A DNA stretch of 64,000 nt from contig CM050662.1 in the NCBI GenBank assembly GCA_027574665.1, positions 6,540,501 through 6,604,500 on the forward strand. Reading direction: 5' to 3'. Below, piece by piece: positions 14,901 through 24,600 of the stretch. The notes beneath the pieces were generated by a model that ran no database searches, was not told where the DNA came from, and worked only from the letters and a program-made list of their open reading frames with translations. Source of the DNA: Rhynochetos jubatus. Lineage: Eukaryota; Chordata; Aves; Eurypygiformes; Rhynochetidae. The number at the start of each line of letters is the position of its first letter. The stretch's first letter is position 1. Both the position numbers and the translations under genes were made by a program.

Positions 14901-17900
14901 TAACAGGCAATCTGTAAGGGCCCGCGTGAAAAGCATTAAGAGTCATCTATTCCCAAATATCTCAGGTCCAAATAGAAATAGGTGTGATCTAAAACATCCT
15001 TAGGACCTTTTCAGCAGCTTACTCATTCCACGATGTAGAGCCTCCTCTAGCCTGAGAGTAAATAAACTAAGCACAAGTATTCTTATGATTCTAGAAATGC
15101 ACTTTAATAGCAGAGATGGCAAAACCTTTCAGAGAGGATACTTTAGTGGGAGTAGAAAAAGTAAGTTACAAGTAACAACCATGTTTTCTTCTGCAAGCTA
15201 AGCAAAATGATTTCTTTTTAAGCTTCAACAGAAGCTGATGTTCATTTGAATTTGGTATGCTTTGAAACCAGCTCCATTTATCCCAGACGTTGACTACCTT
15301 TTGGCAGAAAGAACTGGAATTAAGCCTTGAAGGTTGCGCGGTATCAGGTGGTTGAGTGCTTTCCTTGGAGATTTCTGTCTGTGCAGACAGATTTTTCGGA
15401 GCTGTGATCCTCAAGCATCCAGGCCAATACCCTGTAGTGTTAAAGCTTTTATGTAGAGACTTCAGAAGTGCTGGTGGCTCTGCCTGTAGTGTCACCTTTG
15501 CCGCTGTGATTGGCCCTTGAGATAGGAGGAAAAGATAGGTGATTGAGAAAAGCAAAGAGCTTGCTCATTTTTCCCAGTCGGGGGGCAGAGTGGTGATTTT
15601 GCTCTGGCTACACTGTTCTTTGCACCACACGGTTAAACTCTTCTGTGCACTGTTCCCAGGCAAAAAGGTCTGACATGGATATACATCCCTGGAGGGGAAC
15701 TCCAACCACCCACTGCAAGCACATTTCTCCTGAGCTTTTTCAAGTTAAATATTCTTGATGAATCTATGAAATAAGATGTTACGTTCTTTGTCACTACATT
15801 TTCTTACCCATATTTTAGGAATTTAGCTAGTTCTGGAAGAATTCTTCAATTTGTTTAGTATAACCATAGAAGTTTCTTGAGAAAACCCGTGGAATTCCTT
15901 GTGATAGCATAGTGTTTTCCTCTTTAAAATATGCTTGACTTTTAACAGCCGAAGACAAAAGCTAAATTCCAGCTTGAGATTTGACCTGCTTTAATGAGAA
16001 GCAGCTTGCACAATTGTGATGGAAATAGGGGCATAGGGATTTGAAGGAGTGAAGATCAAACCAAGCCACTGTCACCTGCTGGATAAGGCAACACTCTGTG
16101 CTGATTTCCAGGCTCAGCAATTCCACAATATTTCCTTTCGTAACAACACAGAGTAGCTGTGATTATGGTAGCAGCAGGTAAACAGCCATATAAAAGGATC
16201 AACGTCTAAGGGATACAGGAATTAACAAGGATGCTCTACCTTTCCCTTAAAAAAAAAAAAACCCAAAAATCAAATCCACCAAACCCAAAAAACCCCAGGG
16301 TTTGTGTTCTGTGCATTCTTAGTTCTGGTATCTGGTATTAGAAGGGGAATTCTCCCTGGTTTTCGTTTTGCGGGGATTTCTAGAAGAGGTAAGGGGTGCA
16401 TTTCCTACCATTGTGGGTTGTTGTGACCCAGACGTTGAAGGCTGAGTTTGGAAAGGAAGACATGGAAAATGAGACTTAATGGTAACCTCACCTTGTCATG
16501 GGCCAAACTCCAGAGCAGGGGGATCTCTAGATTTCAGGCCTGTGTTTCTCAGGTGAGCTTGGACATGTGGGAGCTTTGTCTGCTGCCGGTTTCACTGGAA
16601 GGTCCCATTGCAAGCAGCCAAGCAAAGTTCACTGGGAGATGGAGAACGTACTATGAAAATGATTTAAAAGATTTTAATTGTATTTTAAAGATTTTGATGG
16701 TGAAGACTGTAAAAATCAGTTCTGAGTACTACAGCCTGGACAAACCATGAGGATATGCTTGCTGTAATCCAACAGCTTTTTGGCTGACTTGGAGCCACCC
16801 CATTTTATCTTGATTTTCAGGGGGAAAATCTGCTGTTAGTTTCAGGGGCCATTGAATGTGTTTATGTTCTCATACTCCTGTTCTCACACAGATGCTTTCT
16901 GACAAGAAGACCAGAATGATAACTAGGTGCTATTTTATAATATGACGGGTTAATGTTTTGTCTTTGCCTCAACACCACTTTAGCGTATCCAATAATCTAT
17001 GTTTTAAAATAGTGTTTTCCTCTTTTTAAGCAAGGGTGAAGCCTTTATTCATCTTACTCTTGTCACAAGAGAAGAAAAATAGTCACGCAGTCCAGGTTTT
17101 CACTCATACATCTTTGCTCCCTGGAATACACATGCTAGCAGTTTGTCTAACTGCTTTGCATCATGGGTGATAAAGATTCAGTCTTTGTCCTTGGGAAAAT
17201 ACTTTTCAATCAATGGATTTCCTTGTCAGGAAGTTTTTGGTTTTGTTAACCTATTTCTTCTTTATTTTTTTTTTCCTTAGTTTTCTCTGATTATTTCCTA
17301 TTTCAAATCCTTTTCTATTGAGCTTAGTAATTTTCTTCTTTCTAACTGACAACTCTTTCCCACTACCTTTAATATTCATTTCTTTTTACTCTGTCTCAAT
17401 GCATTACCTGTGTTTTGTTCTGCATTTTTCTTCCTAATTGGTCTCTTTAATTAATCATGCAGCTTTTCTCTGAACAACATGCTTCCATAAAAATATCTTT
17501 CTTGATGCCTACGAGTATAGTTGCAGCTGAAGTTAGATTTCTCGCTCTCCCATGTTAACAGCAAGGAAAATGGAAAACTGTTACTTTGGGATCTTACTAA
17601 GGGAAAGTCAGAAATGAAATTCCATTCAGTTTTGATGCCTGAAAAGTGTTTGTTGTGGGAGGCAGTAAAAGGGAGCCATGGGAAGAAAGGAGCAAAGTGA
17701 TCTCTGGTAAATGTATTTGCATGGGAAATATTCCAGTGACATCAGAATTAAAATATGCAAGAAGCTTGGCTGTAAGGAGATGTGACTCCGTTTCTTGGCA
17801 CAGTGCATGTCTGAAATATCTTCGGGAACTTGGGGCTTTTGTACGGTTTTGGTGAAGTATGAGTGAGGGATTTAGAAGCGGCAGGCTCATTTATATAAAT

Positions 17901-18699
17901 GATTAATTTTGTTCATGCAGTATTTTTTGAACTTGTTTAAAATGACCCGCTCTGGGGTTGTCTTTCACCATATTTGAGCAAGGTGGAATGTAACTGCTTA
18001 CAGAATCCCGACATGTGCAGGGTTTTTCGGGCAAGTTAAGTCAACTTGTGATGCAACCTGTCAGAAAGGTCCTGGAGAACCTTACCAGCGAGGGTAAGTC
18101 GGTTCAGAAAAGAGGAAATCAAGCACCAATGGCTGTTTGGGGAAAAGATCTCATTGTCCAGGCTTCAGTCCCAAACAATGGCGTAAGCTGTAGGGCTTTG
18201 GTGATGCTATCGGGTGGTCCTTGGCGCTATTCCCGACAGCCTTGTGAAAAGAGTAGTTCCTGCTTCTGGTACAGGTGCTGAGGACCAGCTTCTGTAGGGT
18301 GTAATCTTACTGTGTGGGGGCTCAACCTCCCCTAGTCAGAGCCTGACATAAGGGTCCCCCAAGTTCCTTGTACTACAGGATGGATGAAATGATCAAGAGA
18401 GGGGAATCTGATTCCTTCCTAAGAAGCGTTCAGAATTCTTCACTCAGTGCCATGTCATACTGAAGCAGCCCCTCAGAAACTTCTCTGTAGGCGTTTTCTT
18501 GATCAGTTACCTATACAACAGTAGGAACCCTGCCGTAAGTTTATTGTTAAAGTAACATACCCACCTAACAGACAGAGACAATGAGCATTTTAGGGCTATG
18601 TGTTGCTGTACAGCAAATACCCAAAGGAAAATGAGTGGGAAAGAGAAACTGCAGTCTAGTTGGAGCACTTCTATCATATGGAAGCAGTCCACTGATGTT
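5916..18699. other. Gene-free stretch, no coding exon seen
   Basis: About 12.8 kb without a supportable exon, RNA gene or full repeat. It is mostly AT-rich with short homopolymer runs (for example an A12 run near 16,250). A locally denser GC patch lies at about 10,430-10,990. At 12,212-12,256 the arms GTCCATAAT and ATTATGGAC enclose repeated 'tctacaaat' words. This DNA may be upstream regulatory territory of the DLC-like gene, but nothing in it shows that directly. Confidence 0.5.
12212..12256. repeat. Inverted repeat with internal direct repeats
   Basis: The 9-bp arms GTCCATAAT (12,212-12,220) and ATTATGGAC (12,248-12,256) are perfect reverse complements. The word 'tctacaaat' recurs at about 12,220, 12,240 and 12,270. 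The loop is AT-rich. It could be a small cruciform or an eroded palindromic element; no function is implied. Confidence 0.6.
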
Positions 18700-19480
18700 A
18701 TCTCCAGATTTAAACTATATATTCTGTCTCCCTAACACAAGCACATAGCTGACAATTTAATCAGTGCAGGGTGTGTACTTTTTATATTGCTTTGGGTGGG
18801 TCTGGCAAAAAGCACTTTCTTAGCTAATCATAGCTAGGCGCCATATATCACACTACCTTAATCTCTGTTGCATTGTATTGGCACCGGGCTGCCAATATCA
18901 AACATCTTTATTATCGTGCCAGACAAATTGCCAGCTTAGGGGCCAATTGCATGAATAATAAATCATAGGTCTGTGCAAATTCTCCATTTGGTTCTACACC
19001 AGAAGAGAAATCTAATGATGATGAGACACACACATAAAATGCAACTTCATTAGGGTATAATGATTCTAAATGAGATGAACAGAAAAAGGTGTTACTTTGC
19101 TTCTCAAATCTTCACTTAGAAAACAAAACCAGCCACCTCCAGAAGAATTTTTGTTTTAAACAGAAAATCTTTGCTTATCCACTGCATTCAATTTCTTTTT
19201 TAAAATTTTTTTTCTGTTGTGTTTCAAGCTCCAAACTGTAAAAGAGTCTAATCATTACAAGAAGTTGTCCTACGGAAATTCAGAGCCTGTTCTGCTTATC
19301 TGGAGTGATTGATAGAGTTTGAATTATCTTCCGACCTTCCTGTGTAAATTAACACAGCATCCCACCCTTATGTCTACCCTATCGAACTGTAATGCCTAGA
19401 AGTCAATCAGCTATCAAATTATCGACGATTTAAAGTTATCTTCCAGGGAGTTAACGTGAAATGTATTAGCACTTCTGATA
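18700..19480. promoter_or_regulatory. Candidate conserved noncoding (enhancer-like) block
   Basis: This is a dense, non-repetitive AT-rich stretch with no open frame. It is packed with homeodomain/POU-like words (taatc, attgcatgaataataaatca) and has a perfect inverted pair TTGGCA/TGCCAA at about 18,888-18,905 that resembles spaced NFI half sites. The texture is that of vertebrate conserved noncoding elements, and it lies 2-3 kb upstream of the DLC-like promoter. This is a judgement from base texture only; no alignment was made. Confidence 0.25.
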
Positions 19481-19686
19481 CATTCTTCTGGGACCAGTCT
19501 TCATGACACTCTCTACTTTGTTAGGTGTCCTTGCACAGTGGTTGTTCAGCTTGTAAAGGCTCATCCTGTATTCTTGTTAGAAACCTACAATTTTGTATTG
19601 CTCATTTGGATTAAGAATCGGATCAACAGTTTTTATTTTATCTTTTTTTTTTTTTTAATGTGACAAACAGACCACCTACATTTAAA

Positions 19687-19715
19687 GGGGTTTTTCTAGG
19701 GGGTGGGGGTTGGGG
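19687..19715 (+). other. G-quadruplex motif
   Basis: Four G tracts lie in a row: GGGG at 19,687-19,690, GGGGG at 19,699-19,703, GGGGG at 19,705-19,709 and GGGG at 19,712-19,715. The loops are 8, 1 and 2 bases. The two short loops make a stable fold likely. It lies about 1.9 kb upstream of the first DLC-like coding exon. Confidence 0.75.
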
Positions 19716-20439
19716 TTAGGTTAGTAAAACAGCGCCGTTAAAAGCAGAAATTAAAATCATAGCAGCCACGAGCTGCAGCAAACAGAGAAATCTAGCTAGA
19801 TGCAGAGGTCACAAAGCATGGTAATGTTTCTAGCCCACAGATTCATTGCTCAACTGCGTATGAATTTTTCAGACCACAAACTACTTTTTGTCTAGACTAA
19901 GGCTATATAAGCAAAATACAAGTAAAGGTTCTGTCCGTTCCATGCAGACTGTGGTGGCAAGGGACCTAATTGCAACACAAAACCACATGGTGTGGCGGGG
20001 TCACACTCCGTAGCTGGGGCTGGGCAGTGGCTCCAGTCACGGGTCCCGGCTCCTCTTCTGCTCCACCTAAAGTCCAAAAGTCTGCTGCTAGCCACACTAT
20101 CTCCTTGGAGGATGCAACATCAGCCTTAATTTTTTGTGTGCAGGGCAGAGGCAACGTTGTCCTAGATATTTATTAGAAAGGAAAAATGGAACAGTAGCTA
20201 ATGTGGTGAAGATTTAAGTAACCCATCAAAATGACACTGGCAAAGTGTTAAAACACTGAGGCAAGCCAGCAACTTAGCCACGGAGTGTTGGTTTGCTTTC
20301 AGTTACTCCTTCACTCTGAATGAATGCGGGTAACTCGAACGAGACGGCGATCCTGTACGGCCAGATATCCTACCTCCTACCTAGGTATGTGTCTGAGGGG
20401 AACAGGTGCCGTACCGTGCTCATGCTGCGAGGGAAGGTG

Positions 20440-21195
20440 CGATCCGTGGGCTGAGGCCACTGTGTGAGGCCACAACAACCCCCTGCAACGCTGCGGGCTT
20501 GAGGACGAGGGGCTGGAAAGCTGCCTGTCGGAGAAGGACCTGGTGGTGTTGGTTGGCAGTGGCTGAATATGAGCTGGTGTGTGTTCAGGTGGCCCAGAAG
20601 GCCAGCGGCAATCAGGAACAGTGTGGCCAGCAGGACCAGGGCAGGGATCGGCCCCCTGTGCTGGGCACTGGTAAGGCTGCACCTCCAATCCTGGGGTCAG
20701 TTCTGGGCTCTTCACAAGACAGACACTGAGGGGCTGGAGCGTGTCCAGAGAAGGGAACGGGGCTGGGGAAGGGGCTGGAGCACAATTCCTGTGAGGAGCG
20801 GCTGAGGGAGCTGGGCGTGTTCAGCCTGGAGAAGAGGAGGCTCAGGAGACCTTACCCTTACCCTTACCCTTACCCTTACCCTTACCTCTCTCTACAACTC
20901 CCTGAAAGGAGCGGGCAGAGGTGGGGGTTGGTCTCTTCTCCCAAGTGACAAGCGATGGGACAAGAGGAAACGGCCTCAAGCTGTGCCAGGGGAGGGTTAG
21001 GTTGGATGTTAGGAAATTATTCATGGAAAGAGCTGTCGGGCATTGAACGGGCTGGCCAGGGGGGTGGTGGAGTCACCGTCCCGGGAGAGATTTAAGAGAC
21101 GAGGTGCTTAGGGACAGGGCTTAGTGCTGGCATGAGCAGTGGGACATTAACCGTTGGACTCGATGACCAAAAAGGTCTGTTCCATCCTAAACGGT
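20440..21195 (+). repeat. CR1 LINE, 3' end of ORF2 plus 3'UTR
   Basis: The text follows the avian CR1 3' region almost phrase by phrase: 'gggctgaggcca', 'cacaacaaccccctgca', 'gctggaaagctgcctg', 'ggagaaggacctggtggtgt', 'gtgtggccagcaggaccagg', 'ggctggagcgtgtccagaga', 'gagcggctgagggagctggg', 'ttggactcgatgacc'. It is 5'-truncated, as most CR1 copies are. It is moderately diverged, and an internal CTTACC array has grown inside it. Its 3' end runs straight into the CpG island of the DLC-like gene. Confidence 0.92.
20851..20886 (+). repeat. (CTTACC)6 microsatellite inside CR1
   Basis: Six perfect CTTACC units sit where CR1 normally reads 'gaccttatcgctctctacaa', so the array probably expanded from the CR1's own 'cctta'. 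Rotated, the unit is CCCTTA, which differs from the vertebrate telomere unit CCCTAA. Confidence 0.95.
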
Positions 21196-21375
21196 TCTGC
21201 GGTCTCTGACGCGGGGCCCGGGCAGCAGCTGCAGGCCAGCCCCGCCGGCCGTGCCATGCGGGAGGCCGGTACCGCCGTCGGCACCGAGCCTGGCGCGGCG
21301 GCCTCGGAGCGCGGGTGGTAGAACACGGCGCGTGCGGGCACACCGACCCGCAGCGCGCGGCAGGGCCGGAGCGGC

Positions 21376-21445
21376 ACGGCTCGGCTCGGCTCGGCTCGGC
21401 TCGGCTCGGCTCGGCTCGGCACGGCTCGGCTCGGCACGGCTCGGC
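21376..21445 (+). repeat. Pentanucleotide array, 14 units of tCGGC/aCGGC
   Basis: Fourteen consecutive 5-bp units fill 70 bp: eleven tcggc units and three or four acggc variants, with eight perfect tcggc in a row at 21,381-21,420. It lies about 165 bp upstream of the DLC-like start codon, so in the promoter or 5'UTR. Such arrays are usually length-polymorphic. Confidence 0.95.
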
Positions 21446-21607
21446 GGGGCGTGGCCGGGCGTGGCCACGGCCACAGGCGGGAGCGGCGCGGAGCGGCCGG
21501 CGAACCGGGGAGGTTGCGGGGCAGGGCTGGCGGCCGGGGGGGCCGTTCTTCGGGGCCAGAGGGTCCCGGCCGGGTTCGTACGGCGGAGGAGCGGCCGGCA
21601 GCGGTAG

Positions 21608-21620
21608 ATGACATCCTCGG
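21608..21620 (+). CDS. DLC-like exon 1 (coding part, MTSS)
   Basis: ATG ACA TCC TCG G then donor gtgaga. The leftover G joins AA of exon 2 to make Glu5, giving MTSSEIEAREACDWL, which matches the short N-terminus of DLC1 isoforms. The in-frame triplet directly before the ATG is TAG, so the reading frame cannot extend upstream. Confidence 0.75.
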
Positions 21621-24600
21621 GTGAGAATTCAGGTGGGTGCTGCGGGGACCTTCCGCTCCTCTTCAACATCGCGCCTCTGCCAGTGGGAAAGCGCAGGGGC
21701 GACACGCGTGGTTTGGGGCTTGTTGCTTCTGTTGCTGTAGGTTTGATGGTGGCTCTGGTGGGAGCAAGCGGTTACCCTTCCCGTTACAGCTCCTCCTAGG
21801 AACTTTACATCAAACATTCCTCAACTGCACGCCAGGGTCCTGGAAAAAACCAGCCCTAAGGAGCTCCAGTGTCAGAGAAACAGTGTGTCTGGTCCTGGTT
21901 CACAGCCAGCAGGACCGAAGCGCGGAGAAGCAGTGTCCCCGGGGTTAGACTGCAGGGAGACAGATGCCCTGTCTCTTGCCCCACTTACCTGGGTAAGAAT
22001 TTTCAAGTGGATTTGGAAATTAGAGTTACACGCTCGTTTCTCCTGAAGTCGATGGGAGTTAGACACCTAATTCCCTTGAGCCCTCTGAAACTCTTGTAAA
22101 GCAAACACTACCTTCTCTAACATGTAGAAGCAATTAAAAGATCAGCCAACACTGACAAGCTGGTTAATGTGCTTTGCAAAGAAAATGCCTTTAAACTTGT
22201 CTAGGTCCCAGTAACCGACATGGGAGGTTAATGACAAGGACCTGAGTAAAGATCCTAATGTCAGCTTGGGAGTTGTAGTAATCAGCTCGGGAACCTAATG
22301 CCAAGGAGCTGGATAAAGATGCAATTAAGGCTGCCACGAAGCCCTGGGATACATTGCAGTTCCCAGCTGTGATAACTGAAGAGTTGGCTGCGGTTCCAAA
22401 ACACCAGCATGGTAGTAAAGTAGGAACAAAAGGACAAATATCTCGGCCTTTTCATTTTCCAGACATTTATATTCACTATCTGCATGGAGCCTAAATTATC
22501 CTGGCAAAATCCCAAACAATCCTTTTTTTTCCCCCTATTCCTCGAGTGGGTTAATAAAGTGCAATTAGACTTTCCTATTTTGCATTGCACAAGGGACAAC
22601 AGAATAAACATTTCCACTCACTTATGATCCATCTCAGCTTTTTGGAGAGTTTGACAGTTTTAGAAGTCCCTGACTGCTTCCCCTGGTCAATGCATTTGAA
22701 AGCATCGCTTTTGAGCCTTCAACTTGGAGTAGACAACATGTTCAGACTGTCTCTTTAAGTAAGAGGAGATAAGTTAAGAACAAACAGTTGTTGAAAATCC
22801 TGTCACAGGTGCCATGAAGTTCTGAGCATCCTCAGGCAATCATAGCTCTAAGGCAGTAAATGCTTGTGTGTGTAAAAGGAAAGAGCTTATGAGCAGCTGT
22901 AAGTCATAGGGAACCAATACAGATTTTTATAGCCCAAGGAAGGTACACAGGCTGGAAAGGTGCAATGGGAAGCTCATAATTTTATCTTCAACTGGACCCT
23001 GAAAAGCCTTGTCACTTCCACCACTGCCAGCACAACCAATAATGACAGGATCTAAGTCACCACGGGGAGGATCTGCCAGCTCCCAGCCGACGGCTGGTGA
23101 GCTCTCGGGAAACAGCACTCAGAGCTCGGCTGCCAAGCACGCCCGGTGCCTGCCGACTCCAGCGCTGGAGGAGGCTGAGGGGGATGATAGTTGGGATTGT
23201 CAGTGCGAGGAGGCATCAGCATCTTGCTGTGCTGGAGCAGTCGGCTGTGTTGTGCCAAATCAAGCAGGTTTTGAGGCAGGGGCTCTGGGCATCTGCTTGT
23301 CTGTTGCTGTCGTAGGAGGGTTAGTGCCATGTGGGGAAAAAAATCTTCTATATAATGACAGAGATTGGGAAAGAACAAAATTCTCTGTGGGTGCTTTTTT
23401 TTTTTCCTGTTCCTTCCAGATTTGTCTAATAACGTACTCAAAGTCAGCCAGTCCTACCCTCCTTTCTGTTCTCCTGTCTGTACTCGCACGGCGTGGGGAG
23501 GAGCGGGTGGGTGCCTGCTAGCTGGACACGTCGAGAAAATCCGTTCCTTTCGCGAGCACTGCACTTGCGTACTACAGACAAGCGGACGAGTAGGGTCCTG
23601 GAGGTGCTGCAGACAGCCAGAAAACCTCTCAAACTGTTTGCTCACTGGCATGGTTTTGGAAGATGTTCAGACTTAAATGCAAGTCTTTCTGATTACGTTA
23701 ACACCTGATCACCATGTGATTCTTACCTGTCAAAACTGGAAAACTATGTTCTAGGAAGACACAAGTAATGCATCTACCACAGGTTTTAAAGATATCCTAA
23801 TAAAATACCTTGAAAATAGGAGAGCTACGATGAGAGCTCTGTGAAAAATGATACATTCAGGTGGAGGTTCCATCCTCCCGAAGGGCTGCTGGCTACAGCT
23901 GGGCAGTTGCATGTTGCCACACCTCTCCCTTCATGTGCCCGCCGCGGCCCTTCTCTTGCCACTGGTGCTCATCAGAACGTGTGGTAGCCGATTCAGAAAG
24001 CATCAGCCTCACAAATCTGATCTTGCCAAAAACCAGTGAACTGTTTCCTGCCAGTTTGGCTGGCCAGGCCTGCTCGCACAGGCTCGGCGGTGTCAGTGAG
24101 GAGGGGTAGGAACATGCCATCTGGGGAAAGGAGAGAAACAGGACTCCTGCTTTGGCAGCAGATCTGTGCAGCTGAAAAGTCATGCTGCTTCCTGAGAATT
24201 TTTCTCAGGTTCATTGTACTTATGCTATCAAACAGAAATTTGCATCCTCCAATTTTATGTAGAGGAATATTTTTTAAAAATCGAACTACAATTTGACACC
24301 CCCCTTTGGTTGAAGCTTGTGATCATCTTGTAGTAAGACCTGTTTCATCTACAGTTTCTCATTGGTTTGAGCTGCTGCCTCTCCCTTGTTGTTAGGAAAA
24401 TGCCACTTCTTGTGAGGAAAAATCTGGAGAGTGCCTAAATCTCAGCACAGATGTCTTCGTTATTGCAGGCATTCCTGTTAACACTGATGTTCGTTCTGAT
24501 AGGGATTTAATGCATCTCTTGGCAACTACTTTCTAAGTACCTGATGGCTCTGGGTTTTCTCCCCAGTCTGCTCAGATGGGGGAATGCAGGTTTTCAGGTC

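Larger units (their letters stand above)
21190..21720 (+). promoter_or_regulatory. CpG-island promoter and 5'UTR of the DLC-like gene
   Basis: The stretch is strongly GC-rich and CpG-dense (gcgg, ccgg, cgcgcg words throughout), in contrast to the AT-rich DNA on both sides. It includes the 70-bp pentamer array and ends just after the first coding exon at 21,608-21,620. No TATA box is visible, as expected for a CpG-island promoter. Placing transcription start in this island is inference from composition and the position of exon 1. Confidence 0.7.

Noticed and set aside
19640-19660. Processed-transcript poly(T) tail
   Set aside because: A long T run with no recognisable gene copy or element body next to it.
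20851-20886. Interstitial telomere repeat
   Set aside because: The unit is CTTACC (CCCTTA when rotated), not CCCTAA/TTAGGG, and it sits inside a CR1 at that element's own 'ccttatc'.
21251-21607. 118-codon plus-strand frame through the CpG island
   Set aside because: Its text is driven by the pentamer array and GC richness, it matches no known protein, and it ends directly at the real start codon. Kept only as a possible upstream frame.
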